Assembly: GCA_003553565.1 (NCBI GenBank)
Contig: PWER01000152.1
Span: 1-37,892, forward strand
DNA from: Nitriliruptoria bacterium
GTDB lineage: Bacteria; Actinomycetota; Nitriliruptoria; Euzebyales; Egibacteraceae
Direction: 5' to 3'
Length of the DNA: 37,892 nt
The notes beneath the pieces were generated by a model that was not told where the DNA came from, did no database searches, and worked only from the letters and a program-made list of their open reading frames with translations. Within the stretch, counting starts at the first letter, position 1. The number at the start of each line of letters is the position of its first letter. Shown in pieces: positions 24,071-31,749 of the stretch. The position numbers and the translations under genes were made by a program.

Positions 24071-24520
24071 ATGCTGCGCCTGACAACCCTCGCCGCCCTC
24101 GCCGTGCTCGTGGTGCTGCTCGGCGCCTGCGAGCAGCAGGACCCCGAGATCGCCGAGGAGGACCAGGTGCCCGGCGACCTCGTTGAGGCTGAGGCCGAGG
24201 AGGCTGCCGACGAGGAGGCCGCCGACGACGGGGACGTCGTCGAGACGGTCGAGGTCGTGGCGGTCGACAACGACTTCCCGGAGATGGACGACCAGATCAC
24301 GCTGCCGGCGGGGACGGTCGAGTTCACGCTCGACAACCAGGGCAACGCCGTCCACAACCTCGCGGTGGAGGACACCGGCGACATGATCGTCGACGACCTC
24401 GACGGCGGCGAGCAGGCCACCGGGACCTACACCTTCGAGGACGGCGACGAGCTCACCCTCATCTGCGACATCCCCGGCCACGAGCAGACGATGCGCTTCG
24501 ACGTGGAGGTCGAGGGCTAG
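24071..24520 (+). CDS. Cupredoxin-like lipoprotein
   Basis: A 149-residue exported protein. The signal peptide ends at the lipobox LGAC with Cys20, followed by about 45 acidic residues as a disordered tether. The domain from about residue 60 resembles small blue copper proteins: FTLDNQGNAVHNLAV provides the first His, and LICDIPGHEQTM provides Cys, His and Met (C-x4-H-x3-M). This is the type I copper ligand set, so it could carry electrons or copper at the membrane surface. AAGGAG before the ATG at 24071 decides the start; in-frame ATGs upstream lack it. It stands alone, between two carboxylase loci and divergent from the alpha subunit. Confidence 0.85.
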   Translation: MLRLTTLAALAVLVVLLGACEQQDPEIAEEDQVPGDLVEAEAEEAADEEAADDGDVVETVEVVAVDNDFPEMDDQITLPAGTVEFTLDNQGNAVHNLAVEDTGDMIVDDLDGGEQATGTYTFEDGDELTLICDIPGHEQTMRFDVEVEG

Positions 24521-24569
24521 CAGCCAGCCGCAGCCGCGGCGGCGTCCACGACGCGGCGCGCCCCGCCGA

Positions 24570-24827
24570 TCACCGCCAAGGCGCTCGCACGCCGCGCAGG
24601 TGGGCCGGCACGACGATCCGCGTCCCGGTGACGTGCTCGAGGCGGCCGGCCTGCGCCCAGCGGCTCGGCGGGGCCGCTGCGGGGGCGGGGCGCGGACGGG
24701 CCCCGTCGTGATGGAGCGCGGCGACCAGCGCGGCGACCTCGGCTGGTGTGGGCCGCCCGGCCATCACCCGCACCCGGGTCCCCTCGGCGAGCCCCGAGCC
24801 CGTCGTGGGCCTGTCCTCGGCGCTCAC
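24570..24827 (-). CDS. Acyl-CoA carboxylase epsilon subunit
   Basis: An 85-residue protein starting at a GTG that overlaps the beta-subunit stop (GTGA). Its central VRVMAGRPTPAEVAALVAAL, an Ala/Pro linker and SRWAQAGRL follow the layout of actinobacterial epsilon subunits (PTPEELAALVAVL ... SxWA), which bind the carboxyltransferase and raise its activity. The usual final Arg-Pro-Gly-Pro-Trp segment is replaced by an unusual GTRIVVPAHLRGVRAPWR. Overlap and position directly behind the beta subunit are strong contextual evidence. The same reading frame stays open far upstream through the beta gene, so it is easily missed or mis-extended. Confidence 0.8.
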   Translation of the reverse strand: MSAEDRPTTGSGLAEGTRVRVMAGRPTPAEVAALVAALHHDGARPRPAPAAAPPSRWAQAGRLEHVTGTRIVVPAHLRGVRAPWR

Positions 24828-26395
24828 AGTGGGATGTTCCCGTGCTTGCGTGCCGGGGGCACCTCGCGCTTGGTGCGGGCGAACCGCAGCCCGTGGATCA
24901 GCTGGGGGCGGGTGGCCCGCGGGGGGATCACCGCGTCGACGTAGCCCCGCTCGGCGGCCCGCCAGGGGTTGGCCAGCTCCCGGTCGTAGTGGTCGACCAG
25001 CTCGGCGCGGCGAGCCTCGGGGTCCTCGGCCTGCTCCAGCTCGCGGCGGTACAGCACGCTCACCGCACCCTGGGGGCCCATGACCGCGACCTCGGCGGTG
25101 GGCCAGGCCAGGTTCAGGTCCGCACCGCCGTGCTTGGAGCCCATCACGTCGTAGGCGCCCCCGTAGGCCTTGCGCACGATGACGGTCAGCTTGGGCACCG
25201 TCGCCTCGCAGTAGGCGTACAGCAGCTTGGCGCCGTGGCGGATGATCCCGCCCCACTCCTGCTCGGTGCCGGGCAGGAAGCCAGGCACGTCCACGAACGT
25301 GAGGATCGGCACGTTGAACGCGTCGCAGGTGCGCACGAACCGCGCGCCCTTCTCCGCCGCTCGCGCGTCGAGGACCCCGGCCAGGTGCCGCGGGTCGTTG
25401 GCGACCACCCCCCCCGCCTGCCCGTCCAAGCGGGCGAACCCGCACACGAGGTTGTCGCCCCACGACGCGTGGATCTCGTAGAGCCCACCCGGGTCGAGGA
25501 CGCGCTCGGTCAGCGCGCGCATGTCGTAGGGCTGGTTGGTGTGCTCGGGCAGGAACGCGTCGAGGTCGGGGTCCTCGCGGTCGGGATCGTCGGCCGGCGG
25601 GCCCGCCGGGGGCTCCTCGAGGTTGTTGTCGGGCAGGTAGCCGAGCAGGTCGCGGGCGTCGGCCAGGCAGGTCTCCTCGTCGGGGGCGGTCACGTGGGCC
25701 ACGCCCGAGCGGGTCGCATGGCTGGTGGCACCGCCGAGCTCCTCGGCGCTGACGTCCTCGCCGGTGACGCTGCGCACCACCTGCGGGCCGGTCACGAACA
25801 TGCGGGCGGTGCCCTCGGCCATGAGCACGAAGTCGGTGATCGCCGGCGAGTACACCGCCCCGCCGGCGCACGGGCCCAGCACCAGGCTGATCTGGGGGAT
25901 GACGCCCGAGGCCGCCACGTTGCGAGCGAAGATGTCGCCGTAGCCGCCCAGGCTGACCACGCCCTCCTGGATGCGCGCCCCACCCGAGTCGTTGATGCCC
26001 ACGATCGGCACGCCCATGCGCACCGCGAGGTCCATCACCTTGCAGATCTTCTCGGCGAAGACCTCGCCGAGCGACCCGCCGAGCACGGTGAAGTCGTGGC
26101 TGAACACGCACACGCGCCGCCCGGCGATGGTGCCGTGGCCGGTCACCACGCCGTCGCCGGGGATCCGCTGCTCCTCGAGGCCGAAGCCGCGCGCCCGGTG
26201 GGTGGCGAGCTTGTCGAGCTCCACCAGCGAGCCGGCGTCCAGCAGCAGGTCGAGGCGCTCGCGGGCGGTGAGCTTGCCCTTGGCGCGCTGGGCGTCGATG
26301 GCGGCCTGTCCGCCGCCCTGCTCGGCGAGCGCCTCGCGGCGGTGCAGCTCGGCGAGCTTCTCGGCGTTGGTCTCCTGGGAGGGTTCGTCGCTCAC
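24824..26395 (-). CDS. Acyl-CoA carboxylase carboxyltransferase (beta) subunit, probably propionyl-CoA carboxylase
   Basis: Transfers carboxyl from biotin to acyl-CoA. The 523 residues have the crotonase-type N and C halves: KGKLTARERLDLLLD, GINDSGGARIQEGV and GPCAGGAVYSPA in the N half, and VDVPGFLPGTEQEW and RKAYGGAYDVMGSKH in the C half. Asp416 in GGAYDVM aligns by motif with the Asp that marks propionyl-CoA-preferring enzymes of Streptomyces (Ile in acetyl-CoA types), so propionyl-CoA is favoured. The start is GTG 26395 with GAGGAGG upstream. An acidic insertion lies near residues 260-285. The epsilon subunit follows with a 4-bp overlap, and biotin ligase is divergent upstream. Confidence 0.93.
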   Translation of the reverse strand: MSDEPSQETNAEKLAELHRREALAEQGGGQAAIDAQRAKGKLTARERLDLLLDAGSLVELDKLATHRARGFGLEEQRIPGDGVVTGHGTIAGRRVCVFSHDFTVLGGSLGEVFAEKICKVMDLAVRMGVPIVGINDSGGARIQEGVVSLGGYGDIFARNVAASGVIPQISLVLGPCAGGAVYSPAITDFVLMAEGTARMFVTGPQVVRSVTGEDVSAEELGGATSHATRSGVAHVTAPDEETCLADARDLLGYLPDNNLEEPPAGPPADDPDREDPDLDAFLPEHTNQPYDMRALTERVLDPGGLYEIHASWGDNLVCGFARLDGQAGGVVANDPRHLAGVLDARAAEKGARFVRTCDAFNVPILTFVDVPGFLPGTEQEWGGIIRHGAKLLYAYCEATVPKLTVIVRKAYGGAYDVMGSKHGGADLNLAWPTAEVAVMGPQGAVSVLYRRELEQAEDPEARRAELVDHYDRELANPWRAAERGYVDAVIPPRATRPQLIHGLRFARTKREVPPARKHGNIPL

Positions 26396-26430
26396 CAGCA
26401 GGCCTCCTCGCGTCCACGTGGCCGCCGCGG

Positions 26431-26436
26431 AGTCTA
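26431..26436 (-). promoter_or_regulatory. Candidate -10 element of the carboxylase beta-epsilon operon
   Basis: TAGACT on the minus strand predicts a leader of about 30 nt containing GAGGAGG. It lies 30 bp from the divergent biotin ligase -10, so the two promoters share an 84-bp region. Confidence 0.4.
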
Positions 26437-26465
26437 CGGTGCGGACACGGCCCGCCGGTGCCCTC

Positions 26466-26471
26466 TAGGCT
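26466..26471 (+). promoter_or_regulatory. Candidate -10 element of birA, predicting a leaderless mRNA
   Basis: TAGGCT ends only eight bases before the ATG at 26480, and GTG 26477 directly precedes that ATG in frame. A transcript starting 6-7 nt after the hexamer would begin at or next to the start codon. CGGACA at 26442-26447 (18-bp spacer) is a partial -35. No Shine-Dalgarno is present. Confidence 0.5.
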
Positions 26472-26479
26472 CCCCCGTG

Positions 26480-27307
26480 ATGCACCAGCCCTCGGCGCCC
26501 CCCTCGGCGCTCGTCGCGTCCCTGGTGGACGGCCCCTCCCTGGTGACCTCCGTGGAGTGGCACGAGCGCATCGACTCGACCAACCGCCGCGCCTTCGACG
26601 CCGCCCGCGACGAGCAGGGCCCTCCGGGGCTGCTGGTCGTGGCCGACGAGCAAACCGCCGGTCGTGGACGTCAGGGACGCGGCTGGAGCGCACCACCCGG
26701 GTCGAGCCTCATGCTGTCGCTGCTGCTGGACCGCTCGACGCTGGCGCGGGTGAGCCTGCTGCCGCTGACCGTCGGGGTGGCGGTGGCCGAGGCCGCCCGC
26801 GCGCACGCCGAGGGCGCCGAGGTGGCCCTGAAGTGGCCCAACGACCTGCTGGTGCGCCGCGGCGGTGGCGCCTGGGGCAAGGCCGGGGGGATCCTGGTCG
26901 AGTCCGATGAGCGCTGGGTGGTCATCGGCTGCGGCATCAACGTCGACTGGCGCGGGCTGGACCGCCCGGACGCGCCGCTGGCGATCCGCTCGCTGTCCGA
27001 GGCCGCCGACCGGCCCGTCGACCGGTGGCGTCTGCTGGCTGGCCTCTGTGGGGTGCTCACCAACCGCCTCGACGACGCGGCCGCCGACCCCGAGTCGGTT
27101 CGAGCGGCCTATCGCGACCGCTGCGCCACCCTCGGGCAGCCGGTGCGCGTCACGCTGCCCGGAGCGGTCGAGCTGCGCGGGCGGGCCGCCGACCTGACCG
27201 TCGACGGCGCCCTGGTGCTCGACGACGGCGAGGCCCAGCGTGTGGTGCAGGTCGGCGACGTCGAGCACCTCGCCTCCGAGGCCGAGGGGCACGGCGGCGC
27301 GGCCTGA
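26480..27307 (+). CDS. birA: Biotin--[acetyl-CoA-carboxylase] ligase
   Basis: Attaches biotin to the carrier lysine of the carboxylase via biotinyl-AMP. The 275 residues show WHERIDSTN, the biotinyl-AMP loop GRGRQGRGW (61-69), KWPNDLL (from Lys118) and GGILVE/GCGINVDW. There is no N-terminal helix-turn-helix, so this is the non-regulatory (class I) ligase and cannot itself repress biotin genes. Its position divergent from the carboxylase beta gene fits its substrate. It may be translated without a leader. The stop lies 16 bp from the convergent carbonic anhydrase stop. Confidence 0.94.
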   Translation: MHQPSAPPSALVASLVDGPSLVTSVEWHERIDSTNRRAFDAARDEQGPPGLLVVADEQTAGRGRQGRGWSAPPGSSLMLSLLLDRSTLARVSLLPLTVGVAVAEAARAHAEGAEVALKWPNDLLVRRGGGAWGKAGGILVESDERWVVIGCGINVDWRGLDRPDAPLAIRSLSEAADRPVDRWRLLAGLCGVLTNRLDDAAADPESVRAAYRDRCATLGQPVRVTLPGAVELRGRAADLTVDGALVLDDGEAQRVVQVGDVEHLASEAEGHGGAA

Positions 27308-27323
27308 GGCGGCGGCGCGGAGG

Positions 27324-27968
27324 CTAGGCCCCGGGCGCCGCGTCGCCGAGGACGTCCTCGAGCGGGCGGAACGTGCCGGTTGCGGCGTCGAAGGCGGCGA
27401 CGTCCTCGGTGGCGAGGTCCAGGTGCCAGCCGTGCAACGTCACGCGGCCCTCCTGGCGTGCCGCCGCCACGATCGGGTTGGCGGCCAGGCGCTCCAGCCC
27501 GAGCAGCACCGCGCGCTGCTCGAGCCGCCGAGCCGCCTCGGCATCCGCCAGGGTGGCGCGCTCCTCGGCGGGCAGGACCGCGTCCTCGGCGTGGGTCAGC
27601 CAGCGGCGCAGGTGGGTCATGTCCTCGGGGGCGCCGGCGTCCACGGCGGCCATCGCGCCGCACTGCGAGTGCCCGCACACCACGATGTCGCGCACGCCCA
27701 GCGCTGCCACGGCGTATTCGGCGGCCGCGTGGGTCGTCTCGCCGGGGGTCTCGGGCGGGCCGACGAGGGCCCCCACGGTGCGGACCACGAACAGGTCGCC
27801 GGGCTCGGAGCCGGTCAGCAGCTGGGGCATCACGCGGCTGTCGCTGCACCCCACGAACAGCACCGGCGGCCGCTGGCCCTCCTGCGCCAGGCGGCGGTAG
27901 CGCTCGCGCCGCGGCGGCAGGTCGTGGGTGCGGAAGTGCTGGAAGCCCTCGAGCAGTGCGTGTGGCAT
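27324..27968 (-). CDS. Beta-class carbonic anhydrase
   Basis: Interconverts CO2 and bicarbonate, the co-substrate of the neighbouring biotin carboxylases. The 214 residues carry the zinc ligands Cys41, His100 and Cys103 (CSDSR and CGHSQCGA) and the Asp43-Arg45 dyad. LFVVRTVGALV takes the place of the usual VRNAG-like strand, as in several actinobacterial enzymes. The C-terminus has the GWHLDLATEDVAAFD segment of the family. No Shine-Dalgarno precedes the ATG; a TAGCCT on the minus strand 8-13 bp upstream predicts a leaderless message. Confidence 0.93.
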   Translation of the reverse strand: MPHALLEGFQHFRTHDLPPRRERYRRLAQEGQRPPVLFVGCSDSRVMPQLLTGSEPGDLFVVRTVGALVGPPETPGETTHAAAEYAVAALGVRDIVVCGHSQCGAMAAVDAGAPEDMTHLRRWLTHAEDAVLPAEERATLADAEAARRLEQRAVLLGLERLAANPIVAAARQEGRVTLHGWHLDLATEDVAAFDAATGTFRPLEDVLGDAAPGA

Positions 27969-27975
27969 GGCCGGC

Positions 27976-27981
27976 AGGCTA
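27976..27981 (-). promoter_or_regulatory. Candidate -10 element of the carbonic anhydrase gene, predicting a leaderless mRNA
   Basis: The minus strand reads TAGCCT, with seven bases between it and the ATG at 27968. It lies in the 29-bp spacer after the upstream reductase gene. Confidence 0.45.
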
Positions 27982-27997
27982 GCCGATGCCCACCGCG

Positions 27998-29050
27998 TCA
28001 GCCCTCGGCGGTCGGGCCGCCCAGCGTCGACAGCGCCGGGTTGTCCGCGGTCGGCACGCGCTCGGCGGGCGGCGGCGGCGCAGGTGGGGTGGCCTCGCCG
28101 AGCGGGGTGCCGCCGAGCTGCTCGCGGTGGTGCGGCTGCGCCCAGCCCCCCAGCAACGGCCCGGCGGGGATGATCCCCGAGGGGTTCAGGTCGGTGTGCA
28201 CCAGGTAGTAGTGCTGCTTGATCTGGGTGAAGTCGGTCGTGTCACCGAAGCCGGGCGTCTGGAACAGGTCGCGGGCGTAGGCCCACAGCACCGGCAGCTC
28301 GGCGAGCTTGCTGCGGTTGCAGCGGAAGTGGAGGTGGTAGACGGCATCGAAGCGCACCAGCGTGGTGAACAGCCGGATGTCGGCCTCGGTGAGGTGGTCG
28401 CCGACCAGGTAGCGCCGGGTGGCCAGATGCTGCTCCAAGGCATCGAGGCGGTCGAACAGCTGCCGGTGGGCCTGCTCGTAGGCCGACTGGCTCGTGGCGA
28501 ACCCGGCCTCGTACACACCGTTGTTGACCTCGCGGTAGATCGGCTCGCTGATCTCCTCGATCGCCGCGCGCAGGTGCGGCGGGTACAGGTCAGGCGCGCC
28601 GTCACGGTGGTGGCGCTGCCACTGCGTGGCGAGGTCGACGGTGATCTGGCGGAAGTCGTTGGTGACCACCTGGCCGCTTGGCACGTCGACGATCGCGGGC
28701 ACGGTGATGCCGCGGTCGTAGTGCGGGTCGCGGGCCAGGAACGCCTCGCGCAGGCGGTGGATGCCCAGCACCGGATCGACCTCGCCGGGGTCGAGGTCGA
28801 ACCGCCAGCTGCGCCAGTCGTGCGTCGGGCCGGCCAGGCCCAGCGACAGCGCGTCCTCGAGGCCGAGCAGCCGGCGCACGATCACCGCTCGGTGCGCCCA
28901 CGGGCAGGCGCGCGCCACCACCAGGCGGTAGCGGCCGGGCTCGACCGGCCAGGCAGCCTCCGGGTCGTCGAGGATGCGGTCGTCGAGGTAGCGCGTGTCG
29001 CGCTCGAAGCGCCCGGTCTCGTCGACGGGCGGGTTGGCCCCGTGGCTCAT
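27998..29050 (-). CDS. Glutathione S-transferase family protein, glutathionyl-hydroquinone reductase type
   Basis: A 350-residue cytosolic thiol transferase of the xi/omega-like GST group (YqjG/ECM4). The thioredoxin-like domain has the catalytic Cys49 in RACPWAHRA. VTNDFRQI is the cis-Pro-adjacent region, and the C-terminal helical domain has the typical GVYEAGFA, YLVGDHLTEADIRLF and RFDAVYHLHFRCN segments. Gram-negative members reduce glutathionyl-hydroquinones; actinobacteria usually use mycothiol instead, so the natural thiol may be mycothiol (inference). A Pro/Ala-rich 40-residue tail is extra. GGAG precedes the ATG. It lies between the ABC ATPase (44 bp) and carbonic anhydrase (29 bp) in one direction. 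Confidence 0.88.
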   Translation of the reverse strand: MSHGANPPVDETGRFERDTRYLDDRILDDPEAAWPVEPGRYRLVVARACPWAHRAVIVRRLLGLEDALSLGLAGPTHDWRSWRFDLDPGEVDPVLGIHRLREAFLARDPHYDRGITVPAIVDVPSGQVVTNDFRQITVDLATQWQRHHRDGAPDLYPPHLRAAIEEISEPIYREVNNGVYEAGFATSQSAYEQAHRQLFDRLDALEQHLATRRYLVGDHLTEADIRLFTTLVRFDAVYHLHFRCNRSKLAELPVLWAYARDLFQTPGFGDTTDFTQIKQHYYLVHTDLNPSGIIPAGPLLGGWAQPHHREQLGGTPLGEATPPAPPPPAERVPTADNPALSTLGGPTAEG

Positions 29051-29094
29051 GATGCGTCTCCGGTCCGTGGGTGCGGTGCGCGGCGGCCTGGCGG

Positions 29095-30216
29095 TCAGGC
29101 CCCGCTCTCGCCGCCGCGGGCGAGCACCGCGCCGACGTCGGGGTCGGGCTCGGGCTCAAACAGCGTGAGCTGCTCCGGATCGGCGGCTACCGCGACCCGC
29201 TCCCCGCGCGCGGGCAGGGGTCGGTCCCGGCGCAGGACCACCGTCTCGGCGGCGCCGGCCAGGCGCACGTGCACCAGCCCGTCGCTGCCCAGCACCTCGG
29301 TCAGCGCCACGTGCCCGGGCACGCTGGCCTCGTCGGCGCCGCCGAGCCGCAGGTGCTCGGCGCGGGCTGCCACGGTGACGCGCCGGTCGGCGAGCGTGCG
29401 CACCGGCCCCAGCGCCGGGGCGAACTCCCACGCCCCCTCGCCGATGCGGATCCAGGCGCTGTGGCCGCCGATCGCCACCCGGCCGCTGACGAGGTTCGCG
29501 CCGGGCAGTCCGAGGAACCCGGCCACGAAGGGGCTGTCGGGGCGGTGGTAGACGACCTGGGGCGGCCCGATCTGCACCAGCCGACCCTCACGGAGCACGC
29601 CGAGGTCGTCGCCCAGCGAGAGCGCATCGATCTGGTCGTTGGTGGCCATCAGGGTGGGCGCCTCCAGACCGGCGAGGTAGGTCGCCAGCTCGGCGCGCAC
29701 CGTGCTGCGCAGGCCCGCGTCGAGCTTGGCCATGGGCTCGTCGAGCAGCATCAGCTCTGGGACCCGCACGGTGCCGCGGGCCAGGGCGGCCTGCTGCTGC
29801 TCGCCGGCGGACAGGCTGCGCGGTCTGCGGCTCAGCAGGTCACGCAGCCGGTGCACGCGGCTCTCGGCGCGCACGCGCTCGCCGCGCTCGGAGGCGCCGA
29901 TGCCACGCATGCGCAGCGGGAACGCGAGGTTCTCCCCGACGTCGAGGTGGCGGTACAGCGTGGCCTCCTGGTCGACCAGCGCCAGGTTGCGCTTGCCGGT
30001 CGGCAGCCGGTCGATGCGCTGGTCGCCGAGCAGCACCGCGCCCGCGGTCAGCGCGTCCAGCCCCGCGACCAGCCGGATGATGGTGGTCTTGCCCGAGCCC
30101 GAGGGGCCCACCAGCGCGCAGGTGCGCCCGGGCTCGACCGCCAGCGAGATGTCGCGGACCAGCGGCGGCTCGACGTGGTCCGGACCGGTCATCCCGCTGA
30201 CGATGAGCGGACGCAC
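29095..30216 (-). CDS. Orphan ABC transporter ATPase, MalK/UgpC-like, with altered signature and H-loop
   Basis: A 373-residue ATPase with an N-terminal nucleotide-binding domain and a C-terminal TOBE-like region (from about 245), as in MalK/UgpC importers. Walker A GPSGSGKT (37-44), Gln83 and Walker B LMLLDEP with Glu160 are intact. The signature reads LSAGEQ instead of LSGGQ, and the H-loop has Asn193 (ATNDQ) where His is normally needed for hydrolysis. No permease or binding protein gene lies nearby. It may be the weak half of a heterodimeric ATPase pair, or a regulator. It follows bioY by 105 bp in the same direction, but BioY normally pairs with ECF-type ATPases, which lack a TOBE domain. 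GTG 30216 is preferred because GGAGGT lies five bases upstream; an ATG at 30192 is the alternative. Confidence 0.82.
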   Translation of the reverse strand: MRPLIVSGMTGPDHVEPPLVRDISLAVEPGRTCALVGPSGSGKTTIIRLVAGLDALTAGAVLLGDQRIDRLPTGKRNLALVDQEATLYRHLDVGENLAFPLRMRGIGASERGERVRAESRVHRLRDLLSRRPRSLSAGEQQQAALARGTVRVPELMLLDEPMAKLDAGLRSTVRAELATYLAGLEAPTLMATNDQIDALSLGDDLGVLREGRLVQIGPPQVVYHRPDSPFVAGFLGLPGANLVSGRVAIGGHSAWIRIGEGAWEFAPALGPVRTLADRRVTVAARAEHLRLGGADEASVPGHVALTEVLGSDGLVHVRLAGAAETVVLRRDRPLPARGERVAVAADPEQLTLFEPEPDPDVGAVLARGGESGA

Positions 30217-30321
30217 CGCCTACCTCCGCGACCACGCGCGGGAACCGGGCCTGGCTCGCCGGCCGGGCGAGCCGAGCGCCTGGCCCTCGCGGCTGCCGCG
30301 CGCTGGTCGCATGGGCGCCGG

Positions 30322-30927
30322 TCAGCCTCGCGCGGGCGGGTGATCGCCTGCGCGGCCGAGCAGCCGCCAGGCGCCCGGCAGGAGTCCGGCGGCCAGCAGC
30401 GCCTTGAGCAGGTCGCCGACCAGGAACGGGACCACACCCTGCTGCACCGCCTGCACGGCGGGCATGCCAAGCCCGAGATGGAGCCACAGCGCTCCACCGG
30501 CGAGCACCACGAGGCTGGCGAGCAGGAAGGCGGCGAGCGTGCCCACGACGCTGCGGTCGTGGCCCGCACGCGCCATGCGCCCGATCAGCGCGGCGGCGAT
30601 CGGGAACGCGGCGAGGTAGCCGGCGCTGGCGCCGTACCAGACCTGCGCCCCGGACTCGCCACCGGCGTAGAACGGCAGGCCCAGCGACACCAGCAGGTAG
30701 GCGACCAGGGCGATCGCGCCGCGCGCCGGCCCCAGCGCTGCGCCGACCAGGAGCACGCCGAACGTCTGCCCCGTCAGCGGCACCGGCGTGAACGGCAGCT
30801 CGATGCGGATCTGTGCGGTGGCAGCGACCACCAGCACCGCGGCGGCCACCAGCGCGACGTCGCGCAGCAGGGCGCCCGGGATCGCATCGGCCAGGACCGG
30901 GCGGCGGACGGTGACGGCTGCGGACAT
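30322..30927 (-). CDS. bioY: Biotin transporter BioY (S component)
   Basis: Integral membrane biotin-binding protein of 201 residues with about six helices. The signature stretch is IELPFTPVPLTGQTFGVLLVGAALGPARG, followed by LPFYAGGESG, as in BioY proteins. BioY can work alone or with the EcfAT energising module; no ecfT or canonical ecfA is present here. ATG 30927 is chosen over a GTG 15 bp upstream because GGGAGGAG sits at the right distance. It supplies biotin for the carboxylase biotinylated by the ligase gene about 3 kb away. A hairpin just upstream separates it from the lipoprotein gene. Confidence 0.92.
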   Translation of the reverse strand: MSAAVTVRRPVLADAIPGALLRDVALVAAAVLVVAATAQIRIELPFTPVPLTGQTFGVLLVGAALGPARGAIALVAYLLVSLGLPFYAGGESGAQVWYGASAGYLAAFPIAAALIGRMARAGHDRSVVGTLAAFLLASLVVLAGGALWLHLGLGMPAVQAVQQGVVPFLVGDLLKALLAAGLLPGAWRLLGRAGDHPPARG

Positions 30928-30958
30928 CAGGGCTCCTCCCACGGGCTGCGACAGGCGA

Positions 30959-30991
30959 CGGCCCCGAGCAGTCTAGGACCGCTCGGGGCCG
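30959..30991 (-). terminator. Hairpin between the DUF4399-like lipoprotein gene and bioY
   Basis: CGGCCCCGAGC (30959-30969) and GCTCGGGGCCG (30981-30991) pair perfectly (11 bp) around an 11-nt loop. It lies about 50 bp past the lipoprotein stop and about 30 bp before the bioY start. It may terminate the former or act in the bioY leader. Confidence 0.55.
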
Positions 30992-31042
30992 GGTGGCGGT
31001 GGGCCGAGTCGAGCGCCGCCGTGCCGGAGCGCCAGGGTCGGG

Positions 31043-31549
31043 CTACTCGACGGTGACGGTGATGGTGTCGGTCTGGCCGTAGGCCATGTGACCCGAGTCG
31101 CCGATCTGGGCGCAGAGCTCGTACTCGCCGGGGTCGAGGTCGATCTCGTCCTCGGCCTGTCCGTCGCTGAAGTGCCAGATCTCGTTGGCGTCCTCCAGAT
31201 CATCGCTCGGTCCGGGGATCACCTCGCCATCGGGGTAGCAGTCCTCCTCGGCGAGGATGTGCAGGTGCCCCTCACCGACCGCGGGCGGGTTGTCGACCGA
31301 CATCAGCTCGAACCCCTCGGCCTCGAGCTCGATGGCCACCGGGGTCTCCACGGTGTCGCCGTCCTGCGGGGTCACGAACGACACGCTCGCGTCGTCGGGC
31401 TGATCGGCGGGGTCGTAGTCCTCGACGTCGTCGTCCGGCTCCTCCTCGTCCGGCTCGGGGTCGGCCTCCTCGGCCTCCTCGGTCTCGCAGGCGGCGGCGA
31501 GCAGCGTCAGCGCGGCGAGTGCGAGCAGCAGCAGGGTGATGCGGCGCAT
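31043..31549 (-). CDS. Lipoprotein with DUF4399-like domain
   Basis: A 168-residue exported lipoprotein. The signal peptide ends in LAAAC with Cys21, followed by a tether of about 30 mostly Asp/Glu/Pro residues. The folded part starts at [26 protein letters not shown] and continues with GEGHLHIL and [20 protein letters not shown]; the histidine-rich GHLHI and the PGEYxL...GDxxH pattern match DUF4399 proteins, whose role is unknown. Two cysteines in the domain (in EEDCYP and ELCAQ) could form a disulfide. AAGGAG precedes the ATG. TAGGAT on the minus strand at 31592-31597 is a plausible -10. Confidence 0.82.
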   Translation of the reverse strand: MRRITLLLLALAALTLLAAACETEEAEEADPEPDEEEPDDDVEDYDPADQPDDASVSFVTPQDGDTVETPVAIELEAEGFELMSVDNPPAVGEGHLHILAEEDCYPDGEVIPGPSDDLEDANEIWHFSDGQAEDEIDLDPGEYELCAQIGDSGHMAYGQTDTITVTVE

Positions 31550-31591
31550 GGGTCGGCTCCTTCAGAGGGTTTTCTCGGCTCGTGCCGGGAC

Positions 31592-31597
31592 ATCCTA
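31592..31597 (-). promoter_or_regulatory. Candidate -10 element of the DUF4399-like lipoprotein gene
   Basis: The minus strand reads TAGGAT, giving a leader of about 35 nt that contains AAGGAG. It lies in a 200-bp divergent region shared with the acyl-CoA dehydrogenase gene. Confidence 0.4.
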
Positions 31598-31711
31598 TCG
31601 CACTCGTGGACATCGGACCCTTCGAATCTGGGACGTTCGTTGGCCAGATGGTCGACTTCTGTCATGGTCGCGGGGCGGCCTCGGCGGGACCGTGCGCTCG
31701 GGTGGGCTCGG

Positions 31712-31717
31712 TAGGAT
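31712..31717 (+). promoter_or_regulatory. Candidate -10 element of the acyl-CoA dehydrogenase gene
   Basis: TAGGAT lies 32 bp before the ATG at 31750. The predicted leader of about 25 nt carries GAGGAG. No convincing -35 was seen. Confidence 0.4.
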
Positions 31718-31749
31718 GCGGCCCCACCCCGGCCAGCCGAGGAGCCCCC

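Noticed and set aside
24570-26696. A single 708-residue minus-strand frame containing the epsilon subunit.
   Set aside because: The upstream part is an out-of-frame shadow of the beta gene; the GTG overlap with the beta stop defines the true small gene.
24746-27307. An 853-residue plus-strand open frame ending as biotin ligase.
   Set aside because: Only the last 275 residues match a family; the rest is antisense to the carboxylase beta gene, and a promoter-like sequence lies just before ATG 26480.
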